From NCBI RefSeq assembly GCF_003319105.1, contig NZ_QOHH01000010.1, positions 118,116 through 182,115 on the forward strand: a stretch of DNA of 64,000 bases, given 5' to 3'. Positions 42,199 through 50,616 of this stretch are shown piece after piece. This stretch comes from Blastococcus sp. TF02-09 (GTDB lineage: Bacteria > Actinomycetota > Actinomycetes > Mycobacteriales > Geodermatophilaceae). The translations under genes were made by a program, and so were the position numbers. The notes beneath the pieces are model-generated. The model was not told the origin of the DNA. It did no database searches and was given only the letters and a program-made list of their open reading frames with translations. Position 1 is the stretch's first letter, and each line of letters begins with the position of its first letter.

Positions 42199-44057
42199 CA
42201 GGCCACCTCGTGGTCAGCGATCGTGCGGTCGATGTCGGCCATCCGGTCAGTCAGGCGGATCGCGATCGGCTGAGCGGCATGCTCGACCTCCGCCGCCAAC
42301 CCGGCGCGTTCAGCCTTCAGCCCCTGGATGTGCCGATCCGTACGGGCGTGGTTCGCGCAGTTGGAGCGGCAGTCGTCGAGGCTTGGGGTTGCTCGCTCCG
42401 CAGACGACGCGGCAGGCGCGACATGGCATGCGGCGGTGCGCCGCTGGAACACGCACAGGGACAGGGCGCGGGGGTTGTCGTAGACCTGCATGCCGGGCGT
42501 CTTGGCGAGGCGGCGCAGTTCCTTGTCGGTCATCTTGCTGCCCGCGTACTGGCTGTCGTATCGGCTGATCGCCGCCTCCAGGCGTTCGCGGGCCGGTCCG
42601 CTGATCCGACCGCCGTTGCGCCGCTCGTCGGCCACTTCTTCGAGGCGTTCGACGACGGCTTGCATCTCCTCCACGTCGATCAGCCCCTGGAGGCCCGCCT
42701 CCGCGCGGCCTGCATAGCCCTGCCCGGTCACGACCCGGACGTGCCCGTACTGAACTCCGAGTGCCACCTCGCCTAGCGGCTGACGGGCGATGTGCCACGC
42801 CAGAGTGCGCCGGAAGCGAGGCAGGGTGACGGCCCCCTGCGGGTCGGCGGGAATGGGCGCCCAGCCCCTCGCGGCGGCGAGGCCGTCGTTGACGTGGGTG
42901 ATGAAAGCGGCGATCCGCCGGTGGGCCTGTTTGGCGATCATCCCCGCGCCGGGGCGACCATCGCGCCTACGGCGCCCCCGAGGGAACAGCAGGTTGCTGT
43001 CGGCGTCTCGCGTGACGTGCCCATGCTCGTCGGTAGCGAGTGCGAGCACGTGTGCCGCTCGGATGGCGTCGGCGCCCGCCTTGATGGTCAGCCACGGCTG
43101 CTCGCGCAGTTGACCGGCGCTGATGTGGCGACCGTCCGCATCGCGAACTCCCTTGAAGTGCTTGCCGCGAACCTCGTAGCGCAGGGCGCCGTTGGGCCTC
43201 GTGAGGACCGTCAGGCAGTCGCGGTCTAGGGAGAGAACTTCCTGGGGGCGCATGCCGGTCAGATAGGCGACCACGATCAGGCAGGCGCCCTGGAGCCGGT
43301 AGATCACGCCCTCCGGCAGGACCAGGTCATCTGTGTCGCCGTACTCGTCCAGGAAGTCGCTGATGCAGGCGATGGCAGCGGTCAGCAACGGGCTGATGGT
43401 CTCAGGGGCGATGGGGGGTGTCTTGTTCTCTCCACCCTGCGGGGTGCCGATGAACGGGATCAGGCCCTCGGTCAGCCACGGGGGTGGGGGCAGACGATCG
43501 GCTGGCGGCAGCGTCCACAGGCAGCCGTACAGGCGGGCGACAGCGAGCAGCGGAGCCGCCCGCGCCTGGTAGGTGTTGCGGGTCTGCCTGATGTGGGTCG
43601 CGTAGTCGCGCAGGTCTTCGGTGGTGACGTCCCCGAGGCGCCGAACGAGGGGCCGCTCGGTGTTCAGCCAGCGGGCGAAGACACGCCACGAGTGCACGGC
43701 GTTGAAGGCGGTGGCGGCCGACGGCCACTGGGCCAACGCGATCGTCCGCTGGCCCACCATCTCCTCAGCCAAGCCCTGGTTGAGCATGGTCCAGGCGGCG
43801 GCACGCAGGACCTCGCGGAACCGCTCGGGCCACTCAGCCCAGGTGATGTTCCGCCGATCCATGGTGTCGCCGTGGTTGAGCATCGCCAGATCCCAGACGC
43901 CGTCCCCGTAGCGCGGGGCGGCGGAGGCGGCGTCGGCACGCACCTGATCGATTGGGAACGCGCTCATGGCCGGGTCCCAGGTCCACGCCTCCGTGTCGCC
44001 GACGACTGAGTGGCCCCGACCATCAGCGGGGTGGCCGGTTCGGTCGGGAGCGGTCAC
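42198..44057 (-). CDS. tyrosine recombinase, third of the trio
   Basis: Encodes 619 residues. An N-terminal SAM-like/core-binding part (LAEEMVGQRTIALAQWPSAA) precedes a catalytic domain with Arg in AYLTGMRPQEVLSLDRD, the motif RFRRTLAWHIAR, and Gly-His with the nucleophile region VQYGHVRVVTGQGYAGR. A C-terminal Cys-rich extension of about 100 residues (CVFQRRTAACHVAP, CRSNCANHARTD) may bind zinc. It overlaps the second integrase by four bases (ATGA). Confidence 0.9.
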   Translation of the reverse strand: MTAPDRTGHPADGRGHSVVGDTEAWTWDPAMSAFPIDQVRADAASAAPRYGDGVWDLAMLNHGDTMDRRNITWAEWPERFREVLRAAAWTMLNQGLAEEMVGQRTIALAQWPSAATAFNAVHSWRVFARWLNTERPLVRRLGDVTTEDLRDYATHIRQTRNTYQARAAPLLAVARLYGCLWTLPPADRLPPPPWLTEGLIPFIGTPQGGENKTPPIAPETISPLLTAAIACISDFLDEYGDTDDLVLPEGVIYRLQGACLIVVAYLTGMRPQEVLSLDRDCLTVLTRPNGALRYEVRGKHFKGVRDADGRHISAGQLREQPWLTIKAGADAIRAAHVLALATDEHGHVTRDADSNLLFPRGRRRRDGRPGAGMIAKQAHRRIAAFITHVNDGLAAARGWAPIPADPQGAVTLPRFRRTLAWHIARQPLGEVALGVQYGHVRVVTGQGYAGRAEAGLQGLIDVEEMQAVVERLEEVADERRNGGRISGPARERLEAAISRYDSQYAGSKMTDKELRRLAKTPGMQVYDNPRALSLCVFQRRTAACHVAPAASSAERATPSLDDCRSNCANHARTDRHIQGLKAERAGLAAEVEHAAQPIAIRLTDRMADIDRTIADHEVA

Positions 44058-45853
44058 GTGTCATACCTCCGAGCCAGGGTGTTGTCGATCAACGCGCGGT
44101 CCTCGTCGGTGATGCGGCGGGCCGCGTCCTCGCGCTCGGCGGCGGTGAAGTGCCGGTTCAGCAGGTCGGTGAGCCGCAGCCAGTGCGGTGCCCAACGCGC
44201 CCAGGCGGGACTGTCCGCGAGGTGTTCGCGAAGCCCCTCCAGGCGCTGGTGCAGGTAGACCAAGCGCGGCAGGTGCCGGGGCACGACGACCGCGTTAGTG
44301 CAGATCAAGCAGAGCAGGAACGAGACCCGGCACGTCTGGTGGTTGCTCAGCGGGCTGTGATCGACGTCTTTGCACGCCCCGACTGGCGTGTCTAGGACGC
44401 CGCTGTCGATGGCATGCGCAGTACGGGGGTCGAGGTCAGCGTCCTGCTGGCTTGCCTCCGCCGTGGCCCGCAGCACCGTGACCGTCAGGGTGGCGTGGTC
44501 CAGGGCACCGTTGAGCCCGTCCTCGGTGACGTCCTTGCTCTCTTCTCGCACCGTGGCGTCGTGGAGTTGGTAGACGTTGAGGTTGGTCGCCTCGCTGTGA
44601 CCTTGCGGCCGAACCTGGCCGGTGTTCGTCCGTCGCAGCATCCGACGGTGGAACCGGACGGGTTGGCCCGCCTCGTCACGCAGGTTGACGTGGTCGGAGA
44701 ACAGGCCCACCGCTCTCCAGAGGTTCGTCTTGCCCGACGTTGCTGCTGAGGTCACCCGGTCTAGCGCGCCCCGGCTTCCGTTTGTGCTGGTACGGGCGTA
44801 GATGAGGACGGCATTCAGTGGGGTGCCACGTCGGTCCATCGCTCGGCGCCCTGGGGCGGTGATCTCCAAGACTTGGCGCAGGACGCTGGCGCCCGTGCGC
44901 AACCCGGTTTCGACCAGCGTGTTCGCGATGTGTCGCCAAGCGCCGAGCCGGGGCTTGTCCAAGCCGATGTTGTAGACGAGTCGGGCCTCATCGCCGCTGT
45001 CGGCGCGACGGACGTCGTCGATGGTGAACGTCTTCCACATGTCCGGGTTCCAGCCCTCGTGCAGGCCGATGAGCGACATGATTGCCCCGGCTTCGACGGG
45101 GGTGAGGAACAGCCGTTCGACGGCCGTGACCCCTCGGCGACCGACGAGGCGTGCCGCCTCCGGGGCGATGTCCCTCGTGCCGTTGGCCAGGGTGATGCGG
45201 GGGACGTCGAGGTGCTCCTCCACGTGGGCGAGGAGAGCGCCCCAACGGCCCCTGTCCGTGTCGGGCTCAAGGCGCCCCGCCCGGTACTCCTCAAGGAGCG
45301 CCCACGAGCCCAGGATGCGTTCGTGTGCCGCGTCGAGGACCTCGTGGCCAACCCGCAGCACCCGCCGGGCCTGATCGGTCGTGAGGCTTGGTTGCACTTG
45401 TGGTGTGCGTGTCTTCTGTCGCGCGTTGACGGCGAGCGCGGTTCGGGGCTGCAACTGGCCGGTGGCGACCAGCATGCGTCTCAGCGTGCTGAGAGAGGCC
45501 GCCCAGCCGGGAGGGCGCCCGATGACGTATTCGTCCCACGTGGCGCGGGTCAACTCGCTCAGGGAGGACAGGTGGTGGCCTTCACTCTCCAGCCAGCGGA
45601 GGAAGTTGCCCACCGCATCCCACGAGAACTGGACCGTGGCAGGCCGTCGCCACGGCCCTCCTACGTCCACCTGGGTGGCGAACACCTCCGCCAGAGCCTC
45701 GCGGATCGGTGGTGCGCAGGGCAGACGGTTGAAGTCCCAGGACCCCAGCGGCTCGCCGTCCTCTCCCACAGGGGTGAGCACCAGGTCCGGAGAGAGCACC
45801 GGCGGCCGGGTGTACCCCATGGGCGCCCGGTCGGTGCGCGTGTCCCGAGGCAT
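44054..45853 (-). CDS. tyrosine recombinase, second of the trio
   Basis: Encodes 599 residues, the most divergent of the three. It has an N-terminal DNA-binding domain (ATVQFSWDAVGNFLRWLES) and a catalytic half with GLRTGASVLRQVLEI. A later PVRFHRRMLRRTNTGQV carries the HxxR-like segment, and NLNVYQLHD may hold the nucleophile Tyr. A C-terminal Cys-containing tail (GACKDVDHSPLSNHQTC, LLCLICTN) follows. In Tn554-type systems the middle recombinase acts only with its partners. The start overlaps the first recombinase stop by one base (TGATG). Confidence 0.86.
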   Translation of the reverse strand: MPRDTRTDRAPMGYTRPPVLSPDLVLTPVGEDGEPLGSWDFNRLPCAPPIREALAEVFATQVDVGGPWRRPATVQFSWDAVGNFLRWLESEGHHLSSLSELTRATWDEYVIGRPPGWAASLSTLRRMLVATGQLQPRTALAVNARQKTRTPQVQPSLTTDQARRVLRVGHEVLDAAHERILGSWALLEEYRAGRLEPDTDRGRWGALLAHVEEHLDVPRITLANGTRDIAPEAARLVGRRGVTAVERLFLTPVEAGAIMSLIGLHEGWNPDMWKTFTIDDVRRADSGDEARLVYNIGLDKPRLGAWRHIANTLVETGLRTGASVLRQVLEITAPGRRAMDRRGTPLNAVLIYARTSTNGSRGALDRVTSAATSGKTNLWRAVGLFSDHVNLRDEAGQPVRFHRRMLRRTNTGQVRPQGHSEATNLNVYQLHDATVREESKDVTEDGLNGALDHATLTVTVLRATAEASQQDADLDPRTAHAIDSGVLDTPVGACKDVDHSPLSNHQTCRVSFLLCLICTNAVVVPRHLPRLVYLHQRLEGLREHLADSPAWARWAPHWLRLTDLLNRHFTAAEREDAARRITDEDRALIDNTLARRYDT

Positions 45854-47499
45854 CAGGCTTCATCCCCGGCCACGTCTAGGACCCGGTGGGACCGCTGGCT
45901 GACCAGAGTTTCGAAGGCATCGATGTCGTCGGCGGGAGACGCATCCGCGTCCGGCTTGGCTGTCTCGCGGACGAGCGTTTCGAGGGCCTTGACGTCACGA
46001 ACCGGGCTGTTCTCTCCGTCGGGCTGATGGATCATGTCCATCAGCCACTCCATCTGGAGACCCCGTACTGGCTCCAGGTACCAGTTCCTGGTCGTTGTGA
46101 CGTCGGCGTGGCCCAGCAGGTCGCGGACCAACTCCCACACGTTGCCGAACAGTCGCTGATACCGACGGCGCTCCTCGGCGTCGAGGCCGCTGTCGATCAG
46201 GTACGCGCGCTGAGCGGCGATGAGCATGTGTAGGGCGTAGGAGTGGCGCAGCATGTGCGGCATCGCGAAGAGGGCAACGCCTTCCCGCTTCAATCGCTCG
46301 TTCGCGGCCCGGAAGATGCCGTCCCACTCGCGGTAGGGGAGCGGTGTGCCGTCGTCCTTCAGCCACAGCCACAGGGGCTCCAGCACCGCGCCGCGCTCCG
46401 TGGATACTTCTCGGTAGAGGCGCATGCGATCGGCGGCTGAGAGGTCGTCCAGCCGCTGCCGTACCGGCTCTGCCGTTGGCTCCCGAGGGTCGAGCGTGGT
46501 GACCTCGGTCCCCTTCCCGGAGCCATGCACCGCCACCAGCAGCAGGCGGTCCTCAACGCGCTCATAGCGACCCTGCGCCTGGGCTCGCTGTACGGCCTGC
46601 TGCCGCTGGAAGCGAATGTAGGCGTGCAGTCCCCGTACGTAGCGCCGTTCGAGGTAGAACCAGCGCCCCTTGCCGCCCTTCCCTAGGGCCTCGGGCACCC
46701 ATCCGGTGACCATGCTGCGGGTGCCCTCGTCGGCCGGAATCTCCAGGGTCAACAGCGCGCCGCCCTCCTTGCGGCGCATCCCAGTGCCGTACAGCAGGTT
46801 GACGAAGGCGACGTTGCGAGCCTGCGTGCGTACACGCTCGACGCCACGAGGCAGTCCGTTCGCCCCGTAGTCCTCGAAGCCGATCTGGCGCCACCGCTCG
46901 ACCGCGCGGCGGGTTAACCACCGGACGTTCGACTTCCTCGCGTTCGACGGTGCTTGCTCCGCCCGAGGTGTTGACGGCCTGTCGTGGCGCGAGCCTCGAC
47001 GCGGTCCCCCGCTGCTCATCACTACAGGGCTCGCGGTGATCAACTTGTCGCTGACTGCCCACCGGTACAGCGATGACACCGCTGCCAGCACCTTGACCCA
47101 CGACGACCCGGTGATGAGTGTCTTCTTGCGGCCGCGACTGTCCTCGGTCTCCAACCGACGGCGGTCACGCCGCCGGAAGAACTCGAAGTTGCGCACGTCG
47201 TCGCTCGTCGCCCTGCACCAGTCGGTCTCCCCTCGGGTGTCGACGAGAAAGTTCAGCCACACCCTGATCTCAGTCGCGTAGGTCCGCTGAGTGTCGACCG
47301 CGTAGTTGGCCAAGTGGTCCGTCGTGTAGCGCAGCAGGCGCTGGTCAGGGACACCGCTGGGCGGAACGAACACGGCGTAGGGCTCACGGTCGAGTTGGGC
47401 CAGGGCGCGGGCGCGCTCGAACTGCCCCTCGTCCCACAGCGCCTCAACAGGCGCAGGGGTCCGTTGGGGCGACACCCACACCAGCCGCCACTCGACCAT
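45853..47499 (-). CDS. tyrosine recombinase, first of the trio
   Basis: Encodes 548 residues from the ATG at 47499; a GTG three codons earlier (47508) is possible. It has a core-binding domain (DTQRTYATEIRVWLNFLVD) and a complete catalytic set: Arg in LLYGTGMRRKEGG, His-x-x-Arg in HMLRHSYALH, Gly-His in LLGHADVTTTRNWY, and Tyr as nucleophile. The start codon lies inside the right terminal inverted repeat, so recombinase binding to the end could repress the operon directly. It is the first gene of the five-gene operon. Confidence 0.92.
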   Translation of the reverse strand: MVEWRLVWVSPQRTPAPVEALWDEGQFERARALAQLDREPYAVFVPPSGVPDQRLLRYTTDHLANYAVDTQRTYATEIRVWLNFLVDTRGETDWCRATSDDVRNFEFFRRRDRRRLETEDSRGRKKTLITGSSWVKVLAAVSSLYRWAVSDKLITASPVVMSSGGPRRGSRHDRPSTPRAEQAPSNARKSNVRWLTRRAVERWRQIGFEDYGANGLPRGVERVRTQARNVAFVNLLYGTGMRRKEGGALLTLEIPADEGTRSMVTGWVPEALGKGGKGRWFYLERRYVRGLHAYIRFQRQQAVQRAQAQGRYERVEDRLLLVAVHGSGKGTEVTTLDPREPTAEPVRQRLDDLSAADRMRLYREVSTERGAVLEPLWLWLKDDGTPLPYREWDGIFRAANERLKREGVALFAMPHMLRHSYALHMLIAAQRAYLIDSGLDAEERRRYQRLFGNVWELVRDLLGHADVTTTRNWYLEPVRGLQMEWLMDMIHQPDGENSPVRDVKALETLVRETAKPDADASPADDIDAFETLVSQRSHRVLDVAGDEA

Positions 47500-47549
47500 G
47501 ATCGACACCCTGGCAGGGGGGTGCGACAGGTCGGTACAACGACACGCCT
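47494..47549 (-). repeat. right terminal inverted repeat (IRR)
   Basis: Reverse complement of the left repeat with four mismatches over 56 bases. It overlaps the start of the first recombinase gene. Confidence 0.95.
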
Positions 47550-47562
47550 AGTTCAGACAGAA

Positions 47563-47569
47563 ATCGACA
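47563..47569 (+). repeat. right copy of the 7-bp junction repeat ATCGACA
   Basis: Pairs with 27453-27459. Crossing over between the copies would excise the element precisely and restore dinB. Confidence 0.85.
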
Positions 47570-47876
47570 CCGGCTCCACCAGCGGCGAGAGCTCGCGCAG
47601 CAGGCCCATCACGACGTCGGACGTCCGGCGGTACGCGGCGAAGCGGCCGCCGAGGAACGCTGTCCCGGACGGGCAGCGGCGCCGGGCCTCCGCGGTGGAC
47701 ATGGCCGAGCGGGCGCCGTAGGCCCGGGCCTCGTACGACGCCGTGGCGACGACGCCGCGACCGCCGACCCCGCCGACGACGACGGGCCGCCCGCGCAGCG
47801 AGGGCTTGTCCCGCTGCTCGACCGCCGCGAAGAACGCATCGAGGTCCAGGTGCAGCACGCTGGCCTCCCGACGCAT
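47570..47876 (-). pseudogene. dinB: dinB (DNA polymerase IV), 5' fragment cut by the element
   Basis: The first 102 codons of the host gene: the ATG at 47876, [20 protein letters not shown] with the first catalytic Asp, [19 protein letters not shown] with the sugar-selecting region, and [12 protein letters not shown] up to the SIDE motif. The reading frame continues for a few codons in the element (ending Ser-Ile-Ser-Val) to a stop at 47553. The fragment lacks the second catalytic pair and the rest of the palm, so it is inactive. Confidence 0.95.
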
Positions 47877-47969
47877 GCCCCGATGATCCCTGGTCGTCCC
47901 CTCCCCCGTTCGGGTGCACCGGTCACGCAGAGTCTCGTTGCGAACACGCCGAGTGCTTAGCCTTCCGGT

Positions 47970-48569
47970 GTGACCCCCGCCGGCGCGGCGCGCCCCGGCC
48001 GCCGTGCACGGCGCCTGGGCCTGGCGGCGTGCGCGCTGGCCGCCGTCCTCGGGTCGTCGCTGGTCGTCTGGCAGTCCGCCTACGCGACCTTCGTGGACTC
48101 GGCGGCCGCGTTCCCCGCGACCGCGACCACCGGCACCCTCACCCTCGGGGACGACGACGCGGGCAGCACGCTGTTCACCGCCGGAGGCCTTATGCCCGGG
48201 GACACCGGCACGCGGTGCATCCGCGTCACCGCGAACGGGACGGCGCCGGCGACCGTGCGTCTCTACGGCACGGGGCGCTCCCTCACCGGCGGTCTCGCGG
48301 CGGCCCTGACGCTCACCGTCCGCCTCGGCACCGGCGGGTCGGCGACCTCGTGCACCGGCTTCACCAGCAGCAGCGTCGTCTACACCGGAACGCTGGCCGG
48401 CTTCACCGCCGACGGGTTCGCCACCGGGCTGGGCAGCTGGCAGGCGCCGGGCAAGGTGGCCACCACGCGCACCTACCAGCTCGCCTGGACCCTGCCCACG
48501 ACCGCTCCGCTGTCGGCCGAGGGCGGGTCGGCCGCCGTCTCCTTCGTGTGGGAGGCGCAGACCCGATGA
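47970..48569 (+). CDS. TasA/camelysin-like secreted protein
   Basis: Encodes 199 residues. The N-terminal membrane segment ([19 protein letters not shown]) followed by [11 protein letters not shown] is the SipW-dependent signal type. It is followed by [19 protein letters not shown] and a beta-rich body with [13 protein letters not shown], as in TasA/camelysin. In Bacillus this family forms extracellular fibres. Here the adjoining gene is a SipW-like signal peptidase, overlapping by four bases (ATGA), so substrate and peptidase are made together. Confidence 0.78.
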   Translation: MTPAGAARPGRRARRLGLAACALAAVLGSSLVVWQSAYATFVDSAAAFPATATTGTLTLGDDDAGSTLFTAGGLMPGDTGTRCIRVTANGTAPATVRLYGTGRSLTGGLAAALTLTVRLGTGGSATSCTGFTSSSVVYTGTLAGFTADGFATGLGSWQAPGKVATTRTYQLAWTLPTTAPLSAEGGSAAVSFVWEAQTR

Positions 48570-49942
48570 GCACCCCCGCGTCCTGGCGGCAGGGCTGGAC
48601 CGCCTTCGTGATCAGCGTCGTCGCCCGCAGCGTCCTGGGGCTGCTGGCGCTGCTGATGGCCACGGCGACGGCGCCCGCCCTGGTCGGGTGGGAGACCAGC
48701 GTGGTCATGTCGGGCTCGATGGCGCCCGCGGTGGACACCGGCGACGTCGTCGTCGTCCGCCCGGTCGACCCCGAGGACCTGACCGTCGGCGCCATCCTGC
48801 TGGTCGACGACCCTGACGCGCCCGGCCTGCTGCGTCTGCACCGCCTCGAGCAGGTGGAGGCCGGTGGCCTGCGGCTGCGCGGCGACGCCAACGCCGACGC
48901 CGACGCGGCGCTGGTGGCGCCGGCTGCGGTGCACGGCGCCGGCGTGTGGTCGGTGCCCCGGCTCGGGCTGCCGACCGTCTGGTTGGCACAGGGGCGCGCG
49001 GCACCGCTGGCGCTGACCGGCGCCGGGCTGGTGACGCTGCTGGGGCTCGCCCTGCTGCACCGGGCCGACGACGAGCGGCGCGACGCCGCGGAGAGCCCCC
49101 GGTTGCGCCCCGGCCGGCGGGCGGTCGCCGTCGGCGCGGCGGCGGTGGCGGTGGCCACCGCGCTGCCGACGATCACCGGGTCCGGCGCGGTGTTCAGCGC
49201 CACGACGGCCAACAACGCCAACTCCTTCGCCGCGGCCAAGTACTTCACCTGCACGTCCGCCGGCGCCGGCGTCGGAGCCCCCGGGTACCTGCCGCTGCAG
49301 GAGGCCGTGGGGCCCACCGCCGTCAACGTCGGCTTCGCGGGCGCGCAGGCCAACGCCACCTACACGGGCGGCATCAGCTACCGCGTGGCCGGTCCGACCT
49401 GCGGGGCGGGAGGCGACCGGGCCGTGAAGCTCGACGGTTCCTCGGGCCGGCTCTACACGACCGTGGCGCTGGACAACCCTCAGGCGTTCACCGCCCAGCT
49501 GTGGTTCTCGACGAGGACCAAGGCGGGCGGCAAGCTGGTCGGCTTCGGCAGCGGCGTGAGCGGTGCGGCGTCGAGCCAGTACGACCGGCACGTCTACATG
49601 CGCAACGACGGGCGCCTGACCTTCGGCGTCTACAACGGCACCCCGACCACCGTGACCAGCTCCGCCGCCTACGACGACGGCGCGTGGCACCTGGTGACGG
49701 CGACCTACTCGCCCTCCACCGGCCTGCGCCTGTACGTGGACGGCGCCGTCGTCGGGACGGCGGCGGCCCCGTACGCGGAGGACTACATCGGCTATTGGCG
49801 GATCGGCTACGACACCTTGGCCACCAGCTGGCCCGGCGCGCCGACCAGCCCGTACTTCTCCGGGTCCATCGCGCACGTGATGATCACGCAGAACGTGCTG
49901 AGCGCCGCGCAGATCGCCGACCAGTACGCCGTCTCGCGCTGA
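48566..49942 (+). CDS. SipW-like signal peptidase I fused to a LamG domain
   Basis: Encodes 458 residues. The first 170 or so residues form an ER/SipW-type signal peptidase: catalytic Ser in [19 protein letters not shown] and His in [10 protein letters not shown], with membrane helices before and after ([13 protein letters not shown] region). A second hydrophobic segment ([19 protein letters not shown]) leads into a secreted half with [16 protein letters not shown] (a SipW-type cleavage region) and a concanavalin-like LamG domain. That domain contains [16 protein letters not shown] and [20 protein letters not shown]. Peptidase and substrate-like ectodomain are thus one chain. It is coupled to the TasA-like gene. 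Confidence 0.85.
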   Translation: MSTPASWRQGWTAFVISVVARSVLGLLALLMATATAPALVGWETSVVMSGSMAPAVDTGDVVVVRPVDPEDLTVGAILLVDDPDAPGLLRLHRLEQVEAGGLRLRGDANADADAALVAPAAVHGAGVWSVPRLGLPTVWLAQGRAAPLALTGAGLVTLLGLALLHRADDERRDAAESPRLRPGRRAVAVGAAAVAVATALPTITGSGAVFSATTANNANSFAAAKYFTCTSAGAGVGAPGYLPLQEAVGPTAVNVGFAGAQANATYTGGISYRVAGPTCGAGGDRAVKLDGSSGRLYTTVALDNPQAFTAQLWFSTRTKAGGKLVGFGSGVSGAASSQYDRHVYMRNDGRLTFGVYNGTPTTVTSSAAYDDGAWHLVTATYSPSTGLRLYVDGAVVGTAAAPYAEDYIGYWRIGYDTLATSWPGAPTSPYFSGSIAHVMITQNVLSAAQIADQYAVSR

Positions 49943-50061
49943 GCCCCCCGCGCGAGGGCCGGGATCCCTGGCCGGCGTCACCCGACTGGGGAGTTCCTTG
50001 CCGCCGCCGGGCCCCGACTGCCAGGCTGCAGGTCAACGGGTCGACGGGGAGGGCGCACGGG

Positions 50062-50616
50062 GTGGCAGCGGTCTTCCTCGCCGTCGGCGTGCTCGGCGTC
50101 GTGGTGCTCCTGCTCTCGCTGGTCGTGGGTGAGATCGGCGAGCTCGGCCTGGGCGACGTCGACGCCGACGGGCCCTTCTCGGTGCCGGCCGTCGCGGCGC
50201 TGCTCGGCGGGATGGGCTTCGGGGGTGCGGCTGCGGTCAGCGTGCTGCCGGGATCGCTGCCCGACGCCGTCACCGCGCTGCTCGCCCTCGCCGTCGGCCT
50301 CGGCGTCGCCGTGCCGCTGGCCTGGGGCGCGATCCGGCTCTCGCGCGCCCTCAAGGACATGCCCACCCAGCCCACGCTGACCCGGCACTCGCTCGTGGGC
50401 GCGCAGGGCGTCGTCGTCTCGGCGGTCCCCAGCCACGGGTTCGGCGAGGTCCGGCTGACCCTGGCCGGCCAGCAGCTCAAGTTCTCCGCCCGAAGCGACT
50501 CGCCGCTCCCGACGGGGACGCCGGTGTACGTCGTCGAGGCCCTCAGCGACACCGCCGTCGAGGTCGTCTCGACCGCACCCGACCCCCTTCCCCTGCCTGG
50601 AGGAGACACCCCGTGA
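50062..50616 (+). CDS. NfeD/YuaF-like membrane protein
   Basis: Encodes 184 residues from the GTG at 50062, with GGGAGGG about ten bases upstream. Membrane helices VFLAVGVLGVVVLLLSLVV and ALLALAVGLGVAVPLAWGAI flank an acidic loop with a Gly-rich stretch (ALLGGMGFGGAA). The C-terminal 75 residues (LVGAQGVVVSAVP, SPLPTGTPVYVVEAL) form an OB-like beta barrel typical of NfeD/YuaF. Such proteins are made with flotillin; the next gene starts inside its stop (GTGA). Confidence 0.8.
   Translation: MAAVFLAVGVLGVVVLLLSLVVGEIGELGLGDVDADGPFSVPAVAALLGGMGFGGAAAVSVLPGSLPDAVTALLALAVGLGVAVPLAWGAIRLSRALKDMPTQPTLTRHSLVGAQGVVVSAVPSHGFGEVRLTLAGQQLKFSARSDSPLPTGTPVYVVEALSDTAVEVVSTAPDPLPLPGGDTP

Larger units (their letters stand above)
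27460..47569 (+). mobile_element. 20.1-kb recombinase-trio element (Tn554/RIT-like) inserted in dinB
   Basis: Boundaries are set by the reconstructed host gene: deleting 27460-47569 leaves an uninterrupted dinB with one copy of ATCGACA. The ends carry 56-bp inverted repeats with 52 matches, lying 15 bases inside the left edge and 20 bases inside the right copy's outer edge. The right end encodes three coupled tyrosine recombinases plus two small accessory genes, as in Tn554-type and RIT elements. The left end carries a complete dinB. The cargo comprises copper and Cd/Pb resistance genes and an unknown gene pair. Base composition is visibly lower in GC in parts (for example the cargo dinB) than in the flanking chromosome. 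Confidence 0.93.

Noticed and set aside
27453..47569. Reading the 7-mer pair as a duplication made by a DDE transposase
   Set aside because: The element encodes tyrosine recombinases and no DDE transposase, so a shared recombination core is the better explanation, though the two cannot be separated from sequence alone.
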